Shown: positions 46,561 through 58,173 of the stretch, piece by piece
Layout of the letters: each line of letters opens with the position of its first letter
Position numbering within the stretch: the first letter of the stretch is position 1
Assembly (NCBI GenBank): GCA_026874595.1
Contig: CM049322.1
Location: forward strand, 52,727,386 to 52,791,385
Length of the DNA stretch: 64,000 nucleotides
DNA from: Sipunculus nudus
Lineage: Eukaryota; Annelida; Sipuncula; Golfingiida; Sipunculidae
Direction of reading: 5' to 3'
Translations under genes and position numbers: made by a program
The notes under the pieces: generated by a model
Told to the model about the DNA's origin: nothing
What the model saw: the letters and a program-made list of their open reading frames with translations, nothing else
Databases searched by the model: none

Positions 46561-47115
46561 TCTTTCTTAGCAAATTAGAGGATTATATGAGAGGTATTGG
46601 GTGACTACCATCTGATTTGTATGGGGCGAGAGGCATTTATTGTCCAACATATTTTGAATGAACGATAATAGAGGTAAATGGGGCTTTAAACTTATTGAGG
46701 GGAGGAGATGAAAGGTTATAGGGGCTTAATACTTTTTATCGGATGAGGTAAGAGGTGTAGAGCGCTGAACACTTTTTGAGTGAGTGAAGAAAGAAGTAAA
46801 TCTTACACTTAACAATGATAGAATTATGAAGCCAGAGGAATCGGGCGCTTACCACTTTTTAAAAAGATGAGGTGAGAGGTATACGGGCGTTAACTTTTTT
46901 CCTATTTATGAGTCGAGAGGTTTAAAGAGCCCACCACTATTAGAGTGAATGTTGGTGCGAGAAATAGGATGGGAAACACGTTTTGAGTGAATGGAGTGTG
47001 CGGTATGGGGTGCTTACTACTTTTGAGAGGATAAGTTGAGAGGTACAGCGGCTTAAACATTTTCAGCGGATGCGGTGAGAGGTGTTAAGGGTTAACACAT
47101 TCAGAGCGGATGTGG
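46560..47115 (+). repeat. Degenerate ~50-bp repeat (family also at 58.76-59.06 kb)
   Basis: Loose repetition of GGATGAGGTGAGAGGTAT, then GGG.GCTTAACACTTTTT and GAGTG. Clear copies lie near 46735, 46855, 47020 and 47070. It is old and length-variable. Confidence 0.65.
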
Positions 47116-47407
47116 TGCCTGTCACATTTCCAGTTATTACTTGAGACATAGTTTTACTTTCTTCTCACATTTCTACAATGTTTGAAGGTGCGCCACTCCT
47201 ATCGGGAACCAGATCCAGGTTGCTCCTGCGCTACCCCAGTTTATACATTAGCCATAACTAGTTTATATTCACGCGGTCCTAACTGTAGTATTGGATGTCC
47301 CTCATAAGCGTTATTGATGCAAATATGTTGTATCCTGTCAATATTGAAACCTGTGTTATGTGTAATTGGACTGTAAGAAGCATAAGGCTAAAAACATGGA
47401 GTAGCTA

Positions 47408-47784
47408 CATGGACGTTTGTCCGTCCGCAAGCGGAGTCCCGCATGCAAATAGCACGTGGACGTTTGTCCGTCCGCAAGCGGAGTCCCGCATGCAAATAGC
47501 ACGTGGACGTTTGTCCGTCCGCAAGCGGAGTCCCGCATGCAAACAGCACGTGGACGTTTGTCCGTCCGCAAGCGGAGTCCCGCATGCAAATAGCACGTGG
47601 ACGTTTGTCCGTCCGCAAGCGGAGTCCCGCATGCAAATAGCACGTGGACGTTTGTCCGTCCGCAAGCGGAGTCCCTCATGCAAATAGCACGTGGACGTTT
47701 GTCCGTCCGCAAGCGGAGTCCCTCATGCAAATAGCACGTGGACGTTTGTCCGTCCGCAAGCGGAGTCCCGCATGCAAATAGCAC
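47408..47784. repeat. 47-bp minisatellite, eight nearly perfect copies
   Basis: Units start at 47411, 47458, 47505, 47552, 47599, 47646, 47693 and 47740 (GGACGTTTGTCCGTCCGCAA and onward). Differences are single bases: TCCCTCATG for TCCCGCATG in copies 6 and 7, and AAACAGC for AAATAGC in copy 3. Each unit contains the perfect stem TCCGC-AA-GCGGA. Seven of eight have the octamer ATGCAAAT, and the unit junctions create CACGTG. 47 is not a multiple of three, yet stop codons are absent in several frames, which explains the long open frames on both strands. They are not genes. Confidence 0.97.
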
Positions 47785-47924
47785 TTACACTCTTGTCGTC
47801 CATGCCTCACTGCCTCATCCAACTAACCCTTAGAATAGTTGACTGTAAATAAGTATTCAATCAAACATCGTATTCCCTAAAGAAAAACAACCATTACTCT
47901 CCCAGATTGTAGGGATGTGTGAGC

Positions 47925-47930
47925 TTTATT
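47925..47930 (-). terminator. Polyadenylation signal AATAAA for the two-domain secreted gene
   Basis: Plus-strand TTTATT, i.e. AATAAA on the coding strand, about 162 nt after the stop at 48092. Confidence 0.55.
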
Positions 47931-48091
47931 GACGAAGTAAGTATTTATACAGTAGGCAACAAAAAAGAAAGCAACAACAAATTAAGAACTGAATGAAGCC
48001 AACAAGGCCCTATATTAGAAAAAAAGGTTATTCTTATCTCAGCAAAGAACCGAATATACTACTTATGGACATAATGCAGCTGTAACATGTC

Positions 48092-48380
48092 TCACCACAC
48101 TGCCCTGACGCTGTAAGATTTATAACGAACGATATTTTTGTATCCATTGGCAACGATAACGCCACCATGTCCTCTTGGTTCGAACTTTGTTCTGAGACGG
48201 AATATAAGGACGCCATCTTTGTATATGGCGGCCACCTCCCCTTTGACATGAACTTCAATGTTGAACCAGCGATCACCAAAAGTAACCTTATTGCCACAAG
48301 TACCCGAGACGGCACTGTCCCACATCATCTCCCTGTTAAGGACATACCCGGTCTGAAAGCACTGGGCCCTGGAATGTGGT
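48092..48380 (-). CDS. Exon 5: second half of domain 2 and stop
   Basis: Acceptor TTTTCCACAG|ACCACA restores YFRPH. Contains AQCFQTGY, GTCGNK, IYKDGVLIF and GGVIVANGYKN, then ends SVRAVW and TGA at 48092. Confidence 0.9.
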
Positions 48381-51300
48381 CTGTGGAAAAGAAGCGTGTT
48401 ACATGTATTATAAACAGCAGGTAGGAAAGACACTGGATTTCTTTGTCTTATCATGAATCAGTTATTGACAGGTGATTTTGATAGCAGTGATTAATTTTAT
48501 TAATTAGATGTCCAATAGTGATGGCCACAACCTACCTGAAATAGACGAAATCGAAATTGTTGATGTCCTTTGCGTTGAACATGACTCCAAGGTTACCAGA
48601 GCTGATTCCCCGCCAGCCTTGCGCGTTGTACAGGTCAACCGTCACGTGGTACTCGGTTCCATAAACTGGAGATGAGCCAATTAGAACCCTACAGAAGCCC
48701 GAAGCAGCCCACGTGCCTGATGTTGCGTCCAACGTTCTGTACGCTGGAGCTCTAGTATGAGAGACACAGTCGGCAACCCTTGTCTGATAGCCATCGATCC
48801 CTGTTGAAAGACCAACACCAAACGGATTTTCTTTAGGCAATGTATGTAAATGATATCTTGAAATTTACACGACCTTAGAATAGGAATAAAAGACAGTTAC
48901 GGAGAGGACATATTTGATATATGCACTTTACCCTTATGTGTGAAGTTATAATTTCAAATGTGGAGTTCCAATTCTGGATTAGAGCAGTTAGTATATTTTT
49001 GTTCACCTCACAAACTGTAAAAAAAACATCTACATGCACTTATTTTTTAGTGCACATACATATTCGCAAGATCAACAACTCGGTTGTGGTAACTGCTCTA
49101 GCCCCCCCCCCCCCAACCAAGACCAGAGTTCTAGCCAGTTTATTCACATATACACGTAACGCATATGGCTTCACTGGTGTTTCCATCTGTTCCATTGTTT
49201 ATTTAAACTTTATGACTAATTTTTTTTTTCTTTACAAATTACAATTACCATAGCCATATTGACTATAGGCTTATACTTAGGGTATTTAAATATAACATTT
49301 CTAGATTTGACTTCAGCTAAGATAAAAACTTACAAAGACGTTCCGTGTTGTACCCACGAAAGAACACATGGTTCATGTATCCATTCGAAACAATCGCACC
49401 GCCCCTTTCTATGTTGTCATGGTGATGGGAGAATGTGACCACGTGATCGCCATCCAAAAACACCTTGGTCTTTTGATCTATAATTTCCAGTAGAACCGTG
49501 AACCACGTCTGTCCTTTAGGTGGACCATGTGGACAGGTAGATGTGTCGCCAAGGTACAGGACATTCTCTTTGGTGTAACCAATTTGATAACATATGTCAG
49601 ACAGATATAGTCTGAAAAATCAAGCTTAATTTTAAATACAGTTCTCTGTAAAATTTTAAGTACTATGCAGGGGTCATATATAAACATATATACAAACAAT
49701 TTATAACATTTTCTAACACATACGTTCATTTTGTATAAATTGGGATACTCACAATGAAAATAATGAACGAATATGCTTATGATGTTTGATAAAATACTTA
49801 AGATATACATTTAAACACATAGATGCCTAAAAAATAAGATAAAAATAATTCTTGTTATATTCAGAAAAAAAATTAAAATTTGAAAAAGGCTGCGATATTA
49901 TTCAGGCGAATAAGAAAAAAATCGAAATTAAATTTTCCTGTGTGTGTAAATATGAGCTACACAGTCAGTTACGCGTAAGTATAAAGTATAAGTTACGCGT
50001 AAGAAATAAACAAATTAACATACACTAATTGTTCTGTAACTAGAGAATAAGTTACACGTGAGAAATAAACTCATTAACATAACTAATTGTATCCTTACAG
50101 TTGGGCTAGACTTTGCATATTTTTTTACATATATATTCTTTATGCAACTTTTTGTCGAGGGCCATATTTACTTAAATTAAATTATATAAGTATCAAAGAA
50201 TTCGGATTAACCTGAAATAGATAAAGTCATAGTTCATGGAATCCTTTGCGTTGAACGCAATACCCGAATGACCGATCGTGACATTATCGCTTCTTAATCC
50301 GATGGCGTTGAAAAGCTGCAAGGTTATATTGTAGTTGCCCGTATCTGCAGCGCCATCTGCCAGGGCTAGGCAGAACTTGTCTCTTGGCCAGATTGAAGGC
50401 CAAATTGTCTCAAGTACGAAGAAACCCAGAGCATCACCACTTGTGGGGGAACAGAAGCTCGACACGAAGGTCATAGAATTACCTGTAATACATGAATGTA
50501 TGAATGAAAGCGTTTATTCAGAAAATATAATCCCATAGAGCCGTGGTTGCAAAAGAGCAAGCATAATACTATGACAAAAAAATAAAAGTATAAATTATTT
50601 TCTTATACTTAAAGAATTAACATAGCATAACCAAACATACCACACTTTAAAATAAATGCATATCAAAATGTCATCGAAAGTAATTTATCTTGAAGAGTTC
50701 ATCTATTGCCACATATAATACATGTACAGCAGAAAAATTTACCTTTACCTGTCTATGTAAATACCTTCTTTCCAACGTGTATAATACATTTACAACAAAA
50801 TTAAATGACAAAATAACACTTTGGAATAATTACTGTGCTCCAATATTGACTTACACCTAATTATTCCTTCTTGTAAAAGTAGAAATTACATAAGTTGATA
50901 ATGTAACTAGCAGCAGGGTTTTTATGTACATAAGTAAACAAAATAAAATTTGCCTAATTTGATATTAAAATGGTCTCTCTGATCATTTAATGATGGATAC
51001 TTCTATACCTGGAACACATGCGTCGACTAAAGAAAAAAAAAAATAAAAATGGACGGGTAATTAGCATCACTACCTACTAACCTACCAAGTCATTTTTTTT
51101 TATAATCAAAGACAATACTATACGTCCGCTGACTAATAATGCATGTCATAAAAAGAAGTAGGAAATATGTTAATTATTTCATATATTATGATTTTTTTTT
51201 AACTAGAAAGCACCATAGCGTAAATGAACGGGACACTAAAATGTAAGGCACTAAGATATTCATTCAAACCGTTATCTCCACTATATATTGGAATTGTATT

Positions 51301-51468
51301 ATCATTTATACAAAAATATCTAAATTTGAAGTAACAAAATCAAGGTTTGCAAAGTAAATGGAAACATTACGTAAGATGCCTACCATTACCGACTGCTTGT
51401 CCATTGGTCATCGTTCCCATTACCAACATGGACACAGAAGTCCACAGGATCATAAAGATGAAGACCAT
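48092..51468 (-). CDS. Secreted protein with two concanavalin A/LamG-like domains (five coding exons)
   Basis: Exons in order: 51468-51384, 50482-50212, 49611-49334, 48800-48536 and 48380-48092, joined by GT-AG introns of phase 1, 2, 1, 2. This gives 395 residues. Signal peptide at about residues 1-25 (MVFIFMILWTSVSMLVMG then TMTNGQA), domain 1 at about 29-212, domain 2 at about 212-395. Each domain has the same order: a Cys, FC(L/R), a G..FNAKD..N(Y/F)DF(I/V)YFR strand, a Cys, a GxTC-type Cys, VF(L)DG or IYKDG, and GG(A/V)IV(S/A)NGY.N. The pattern fits the concanavalin A-like lectin/glucanase fold (LamG / DUF1080-like), so carbohydrate binding is plausible but unproven. Four cysteines per domain suggest two disulfides. 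Sequons NIT and NVT occur in domain 1 only. No catalytic residues were recognised. Confidence 0.87.
48536..48800 (-). CDS. Exon 4: first half of domain 2
   Basis: Acceptor CTTTCAACAG|GGATCG; phase-1 T plus GG gives Trp. Contains ADCVS, GFCRV and MFNAKDINNFDFVYF, ending CAG|GTAGGT at the same codon position and phase (2) as exon 2. The ATG at 48840 of the longer open frame is intronic. Confidence 0.88.
49334..49611 (-). CDS. Exon 3: second half of domain 1
   Basis: Acceptor TTTTTCAG|ACTATA completes the Arg codon (YFR). Codes for DICYQIGY, STCPHG, VFLDGDHVV and GGAIVSNGY, ending CTT T|GTAAGT (phase 1). No stop interrupts the joined frame, although the isolated open frame on this strand reads in another register. 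Confidence 0.85.
49965..50095. repeat. Intronic tandem duplication
   Basis: In intron 2 of the secreted gene, a ~65-bp segment containing ATAAGTTACGCGTAAGAAAT and ATTAACATA..ACTAATTGT is present twice in diverged form. Confidence 0.7.
50212..50482 (-). CDS. Exon 2: first half of domain 1
   Basis: Acceptor TATTACAG|GTAATT; the phase-1 G restores GGT (Gly). It contains two cysteines (SSFC, KFCLA), both domain sequons, and ends in FNAKDSMNYDFIYF plus AG of an Arg codon, donor CAG|GTTAAT (phase 2). Confidence 0.88.
50483..51383 (-). other. Intron 1 of the two-domain secreted gene
   Basis: AT-rich, GT-AG bounded, 901 bp, with no exon or repeat recognised inside. Confidence 0.8.
51384..51468 (-). 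CDS. Exon 1 of the two-domain secreted gene: signal peptide
   Basis: The ATG at 51468 sits in AGAAGATGG (good context). It codes for 28 residues plus one base, then the donor G|GTAGGC (phase 1). A hydrophobic core from about residue 3 to 18 precedes a small-residue cleavage region near NGQA. Confidence 0.85.
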
Positions 51469-51620
51469 CTTCTCTCTATGTCTGGTTTTTCCAGATTTAT
51501 ATCTTGCAATTAAATCACCTAAATTGTGTTGAAGGTTTCGTAAAATACATGAATAAAGGAAAGAAGGTTAAATTTCAGATCCCTTTTGGGCTAAACAAAT
51601 TCTTTTCTGACAAACATTTT

Positions 51621-51632
51621 CTATATATATAG
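51621..51632 (-). promoter_or_regulatory. Possible TATA box of the secreted gene
   Basis: CTATATATATAG lies about 153 bp upstream of the ATG at 51468, which would give a leader of roughly 120 nt. AT-rich context makes this uncertain; a 5' UTR intron is also possible. Confidence 0.25.
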
Positions 51633-51639
51633 TAATTTA

Positions 51640-54600
51640 CCTATCTATGAATCGTTAAATCTTGCAAATTCCATTGACGGAATTGTGTTTAGAGTAAGTA
51701 TCAGCGATATATTTAGAATCATTTATTGACTGTTTTAAGTGGCCATATTCGATCTCCTATTGGCTGATTGTGGACATTGTTTTTAGAGGTTCTAGCTTTT
51801 TGCGATTACTATCGTAAATTTAAATTTAAAGTCTTCATGTTGATTTTTCAAAGTATGTATGATGGTATTTACCTGCTTGCTCTTAAAACCTTCATATTAA
51901 TATATGAACTGTTAGGATATATGTTTGTCAACGCCAGATTAACTGTCGGCATATTTGTTGTTTTATCAGTGGTCTTGTTTTTTATTTGTGGATCCTCATG
52001 GCTTTAGTAACGTATTTCGGGTTTACAGTGGCCGTTAGCCGTACGAATGATCTCTGTACGTAATTGTAATAAAAGTTAATTAGACCCTTCCTAATCTTAT
52101 TGAGCCGCAGTCAAACCTGGTCAACCGTCCTCATTCCGGCAAGCTGTCCACGCAATACCCTGCCAGGATCAGCCAGGATAAAAATAAAATCGTGTCAACA
52201 ACCTACCGGATACCTTGTAGAACCCTAGCCGGAGTGGCTCTTTGCTTGTCCCTAGTTCTAACAAGCACGAGCCGGGACACCTTGACATGAATGGCTTACG
52301 TACCCTTTACTAGGGTTCACTTCAGGGTTTCACGATGGGAAATATTGGGAAAAAAGCGAAATTATTCAAATGCCGGCCGAATTATTCTTCTCTTCATATT
52401 TGTATACTTATTTACTACCATCATCCTCTGACATTGCTGATGATATCATAAGACTAGGGTTTATTGCTAAGAATCTCACTGGGAATCTTAATCCTTTGAC
52501 CGAACCGTGAGCACAGCTGCGGTTCCTTTCAAACTAGTACGTACTGTCTGAGGCTGTTTCTTGGTTGGCATCCGGCTTGCAATTTTGGATGTCGAACATT
52601 ACATGCTTTCCTTAAAACGAATTGTAAAAATCTAATTTAGCAATATTAAATGCCTAAACGTTCAAATTATAAGAAACTGCAACGCATTGCGACATCTCGG
52701 AGACGCCGTATGGACTTTTTTATACGATTTTATAAAAATTTTACGGGATCGAGAAAGATAGCCAAGGAACAATCAATTAAATTCTGGAGTAAGCCACCAT
52801 AACAAAATTAAATTCAAAGGATTTTGTCCTCTTGGTATGACTTTTCTTTTATTTGAATAGAGCTATTGATCGGTATTAGCTTAAGGCTTTGTATGACAGG
52901 TGACGGGTGATGGGATTCTTGAATCGTCATATGTTTTAAAGGTGCTTCTTGGTGAGGATCTGATTTTTAAGACGAGATTTTTTTTGTTAATATTAGAGTA
53001 CAATCTAGAATTTATTCATCATTTTCGTTTTTACCGAAATTGAAAATGGGGAATTCTGATAAGAATTAAGTTTAAATTTGAGTAATGATATCTTTATCCT
53101 TGAAACCTAAGTAGCGCTATACCGATGAAAAATCGAACTATATAATCAGAGTTTAACCACGGGTGTTGCGGCAGCCCACCGCTCCCTCCGCTAAATCAGT
53201 ATTTGATGTTTGAAAAGTCTGCTCCTAATTCAAACCTGTGTTTTGTTTCCTAATACTTTGTTATGGAGATGCAGCAACGATTTTCATGCCATCTATGTAC
53301 GTGATATAAATATTAGGTTATATGTGTAATATTGTAAACTTTGTGGGAGACTATTAAATAAATATGTATGTATGTGTTTGTATTTTTTTTTTTTTTTTGC
53401 TGCTCATTCAAATGTATCTCTGACAGCAACCCTCATTAGGTTGTCAATTAAGAGAGCAAGCTTTAAAAGAAACCGAAATTTACCTCCATTAACCAAAAAA
53501 AAAATAAAATAAAAATAAGACATTGTGAGTTTTTTTTCAAATTGCCGAAAGTGAGACCGCGGATCACTGACTGGGTGTGTTCACTCAGCCGTAAAGGAAA
53601 ACAAATGACTGGATCCAAATGAAGGAGCTGCGGGTCTAATCAAGGGAAAAGGGTTATTAATGACTAGTCCAGTAGCATTCAAACTACATTTTATTGTACT
53701 GAACACTACTTACCTCCCTTAAATTTTTCTATGATTGTTTCACATTGGTAAACTAGCTCAAAGTTTGGTAAGTTTACATTTGTCTGCATATCTCGAATGA
53801 TCTGTGTTCATTTAATGGACAATGAAATGAATCTCACATGATAGTCTTGGCTTTTTTGTTTACTTGCTACACTTCCACTATTACAGTGTAAAACTTTATT
53901 TTCATTTGGGGTAACCCTACGATAATAGCCACAGTGTAAGGTAGGAAGACGTGTAGTTTTGGGTATATTTTATAAGTTGATATGTAGTTGTGTATACATG
54001 GTAGCTGGATATGTATCAGCTGGTCTCAACGCACATGTCACTGATCTTACATCCTGTATTGTAGTCATGATAATGCAATGTTACACATTAACGATTTATA
54101 AATAAATATATGTACGTACATGATCACATGTACACATTATTACTAATTTACTTACATAGTGATATTGTTATATATGGCAAGCTTACCAATATGGTAAGTC
54201 AAACACAACATTCATAATATAAAAGCACACAGAGGTGTTATGGCATATGATCACTTGAGATATTTTCTGGCTGTAATGTATACAGGCTTACCTTACGTTG
54301 TCTGCCTGGTCACGGAGTTGTTAAGGGGATTATGCGGCTCATTATATGAAGAACCAAGAGGTTAAAATCCGCCCAGTTTGTGTTATGTGATTGGCAATCA
54401 CAGAACCTGGCATACACATGAGTGACACGTAGACCACGCCTACATCATACATTGCTCGGAATGAGATTCTTTCGTTAATGGCTCAGCGCCAGGAAATTGA
54501 TTTAAAATAGCAATAGTTACTGCGAGATGCAAAGAGACCGCAATAACGCTCATATCAACATGTGAGTCTTCAAAATGATAGTGGATGTGAGATGTTAAGG

Positions 54601-54770
54601 GACCCTGGTTTAGGGTATCAACACGTGAGACTTCACATGCGGTATTGATGAAATAAGGCAACAAATGCCGCTTCCACTTTTAATTAACAGGAGAATTCAG
54701 GTAATATATTCACGTAATGGCACCTCCGATACGTATGATTAATATTCATAATCATTTGATCAACAAACAG
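51640..54770. other. Intergenic, no gene recognised
   Basis: The hydrophobic plus-strand open frame at 51768-52007 (79 codons) lies head-to-head with the secreted gene but has no signal of selection that I can see. A moderately G+C-rich patch at 52100-52320 shows no coding frame. Confidence 0.4.
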
Positions 54771-54778
54771 GTCAAGAG

Positions 54779-55035
54779 CAATGTCATGTATATTATTAAC
54801 ATCTCCATCTATAGAAAATATCAATTTATATAACACATTACCATGTCTGATAACATTTCCTGTCACAAATCTTCATATCTGTACTTAGCTCTGTTATGAC
54901 GTGATTAAATTTTAAGACGTCAATACATTTCTTCATTAAGCGCCTGTGCAATGTCATGTATATTATACACATCTCCGTCTATAAACAATATCAATATATA
55001 ACACATAAACCCTGTCTAAATACATTTCATTGTAA
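54779..55035 (+). repeat. Tandem duplication, 170-bp offset
   Basis: GCAATGTCATGTATATTAT and about 70 following bases (CATCTCC.TCTATA, AATATCAAT.TATA) occur at 54779 and again at 54949. Confidence 0.8.
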
Positions 55036-55039
55036 TGTA

Positions 55040-56540
55040 GGCCACATTCTATAAAATTTAACACAGGTCACACCCGGTGAGGGCGGACATTCCAGGTTTT
55101 TTTAAAAGGGGGAAGGGGGCAACTGGCTGAAGCTTGCACAGTCATAAAGGGACAAAAAAAGTTATATGGATATATCTCGGCCAATAAATATCCTAAATCG
55201 TTCAATTTTAAAAAAGTAATTAAAAAATGCCCAGAGCTCTTATGTATCTTAAGAGATATGCAGGAACATTTTTATACACAATACTGAGACAGACTGTCCT
55301 GAGACCCTTAATTAAGTCCTTTGATGAGGCACTCGGTTTTGTTCTTTAAATTGTGCCCGTGTACCTTCATTCCTTGGAAGATGTGGGTTGCATGGTAAAT
55401 CTTGTGGGTAAGCGGCTTTAAATATGATGTGTATGAGGGACATTTCAGCTCTAGGTAATCAACAATGTTTATAAACCTTGTACGGGAATTGTATATACCA
55501 CTAGACAATTAAACTCGTATCCATAATATGTATACTCTATAATATCTCTGTGATCATACAAAAATGTATGTTTGATATACTAATCTCAAATTTCAAATTG
55601 TGCAATGTTGTAGAATCCCTGAACTCCATGTAGTCTGTTACAGTCCTCTGCAGGTTATTTCAATGGTAATCAATTAATAGATATCAAAAAGCTTCCTGTA
55701 TAAGATAAAATAATTCTAGCTTTATCATATGGGACTATTCACAGGTAAGTTTTAGGTCCTTGGGCTCTTGTTTTAAATGTATGGATATTTATGGACATGT
55801 AAGAGTATTTTCGATAGCGTGCATGTTGCTCTCCCATACTGGAAATATGAATTTATTTATACAAATTTTTACAGACTTTTTTGTAGGGAAAATGATGAAT
55901 CGCGTTTGATAGTGTTTTGATCAAGGTTAAACTCGGCGTCTCCAATCACTTGTATATTGCAAAATTTACATAAATAATATGTATATATACATATATGAAA
56001 TATCAAATTTATATTTATTTGGTTGCATTATTATCAACACCTTACAAATTTTAGCCAGACACTTGTAACATAACTCATAAACTTAGATTGATTATTGCAT
56101 AAAGGCTCGTATATTTTACCGACAATTAAAAATTTCACTCCTATTCTATCCATGCATCAAGTTAATGTGATTGTGTCATCATCTGCCAGCTGGTGGTAAC
56201 AATGTAACTTATTTGAATGCATTTAATTGTCATATCTATTGGGTTTTAACCCTATCGTATTAAATGGTTAATACCCCTGGGGGTAATCTTGTGGACATAC
56301 CTTTATTTGCTTGTCTTCTATTGCGCTAGTCAGGATCCTGGTGGTTGGCGGGGTCAATAACAAAGATAAAGGGTTTTAAAAAAGCTGTGTAGACATTACG
56401 TGATTTTGTCTGATTATGTGTAAATACCTATAAACTTTTCCTTCTAAAATAAGTTTTTGCATAGAGAGCTTGATTATTGGTAAGTTGACATACATGGCAC
56501 CTCATACGGCTTGCCTGCGTTTCTTTTCAGATCGAACCCG
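55040..56540. other. Intergenic, no gene recognised
   Basis: AT-rich, nothing supported. Confidence 0.4.
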
Positions 56541-56541
56541 C

Positions 56542-56558
56542 GGGGGGGGGGGGGGGGG
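56542..56558. repeat. Poly-G run (17)
   Basis: Seventeen G preceded by AACCCGC. Another G15 run is at 57324-57338. Confidence 0.95.
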
Positions 56559-56789
56559 CTGCTTTAATATCGGCCCCATGGATAAAATATAGTAAAAAAA
56601 TAACCTAAATAAACAAGCACCGAGTTAGACCTAGAGTGTAGCATTAACATGTTTTATTTTATACAACATGACTGGATCGTTAATACTCATTTATGACATT
56701 TTAAATTCAAAATATTTGACTCAAGCGTCCACATTTAGAAAACCTATCCATCCTTTGCTAGGAAGGACCATGGAATTTACCATTTACAG

Positions 56790-56792
<3 letters not shown>

Positions 56793-56845
<53 letters not shown>
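56793..56845. repeat. (AT)n microsatellite
   Basis: About 26 AT dinucleotides. Confidence 0.95.
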
Positions 56846-56848
<3 letters not shown>

Positions 56849-56849
56849 T

Positions 56850-58094
56850 ATCTAAGTGAAAGTACGCCAATCACATATCATTCCAATGAAAAAATATGCA
56901 CTGCTTGTTCCAAATATTTACATGGGTTGGACACATATTTATATACGTATGCATAAGCTTCTTGTCCTTGGGGCAATGTTCGAGTATATTGCAGTTTTTC
57001 TAAACAGGCGATTCATTTAGGATCCATATAGGTGTCGATGTTACCGTTAGTAGACTACCATTTATGTCATTTTGAGTGTGATTCTAAACAAATCCCATGA
57101 TCTCCATAAAGACTTTATACGTAACATAATCTGATTTTCTTATGAACCCAAGTGGTACACACGCGGACCTCAGGCTCATTGCAAATCTCGTTTAATTTTT
57201 TTTTAAAGTGGACCACTAGATATGTACCTAAATATCATGGAACCCTCTGAACAAATGACCATTGAAAACATTCTGAAACCGAGCCGGCTACTTGTCTCAT
57301 CATGATATAATATAAATAAACATGGGGGGGGGGGGGGGTGTTCGGAGTGGTCGCCAAATTCATAACATGTCCTGGCATTTGGAAATTCAACTTGTGATAA
57401 ATCGGTTACATTTTAAAGGAAGTGTTTGGCTATAACACAAGCTGCGTCTATTGAATCTGCTATGTTATGTTTATTTAGTAGGACAATGGGCCATGTTACT
57501 TTGAGTTTGGATTATCCTTGCACAGATATACAATGTATGAAAACATATCATAAGTTTACTGTTTCAATGTACAGGTAGAACACCTGGCGCCAAGGTAGCT
57601 TAAAATATACACCTGCATGGATGATCAATCAAATAAGTTTATTACATTAGAGTGACTCCTGACCCATTCGTTCCTGATTATGCATGGTAATCTGACATGC
57701 TATATACAGGACGGATGACTCATGCATACACGTGCGTGCTTTCGATTTGGTTTTGCATCTAAAAATGAAATGTAATCGTCCTTGAATCGGTATTTTTGTT
57801 ATATTTCTATATTTGTGAGGCATGATTCATAGTTAGGAATGATAATTCAAAACTAATTATACAGTATATTTGTTGCAAAACAAACGCAATCGGTGAGATA
57901 CATACGGGCATATTTACCTCTACTTGTAACTGAAAAAAAAAAATGGTGCCAACACCATTGCGCACGGTAATGATGTATTATGACGTAATTTCCGATTTCT
58001 TATGAGAGATCATTTCTACATTTCCCATTTCATATCATATTTCCAGTTTCCCCATAACATCTTTCTTATTCTATCAGTATCCAGATATTCTCCC

Positions 58095-58095
<1 letters not shown>
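56850..58095. other. Intergenic, no gene recognised
   Basis: AT-rich with the G15 run noted above; a short CCTGGCGCCAAGG palindrome lies near 57582. Confidence 0.4.
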
Positions 58096-58100
<5 letters not shown>

Positions 58101-58139
<39 letters not shown>

Positions 58140-58173
58140 TATACCTTTATATATATATATATATATATATATA
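58101..58173. repeat. (CT)n and (AT)n compound microsatellite
   Basis: CT run at 58101-58136 and AT run at about 58149-58173. Confidence 0.95.

Noticed and set aside
47295..47784. Long overlapping open frames (up to 142 codons) on both strands
   Set aside because: They are produced by the 47-bp minisatellite, which lacks stops in several frames; both strands cannot be coding and no start/splice context supports them.
47408..47784. CRISPR-like regular repeats
   Set aside because: Units are contiguous with no unique spacers, and the DNA is eukaryotic; it is a minisatellite.
48034..48424. Other-frame and plus-strand open frames over exon 5
   Set aside because: They are shadows of exon 5, whose frame continues that of the four upstream exons with matching phases.
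51768..52007. Hydrophobic 79-codon plus-strand open frame upstream of the secreted gene
   Set aside because: T-rich DNA readily gives Leu/Phe/Ile-rich frames; no good start context or conserved motif.
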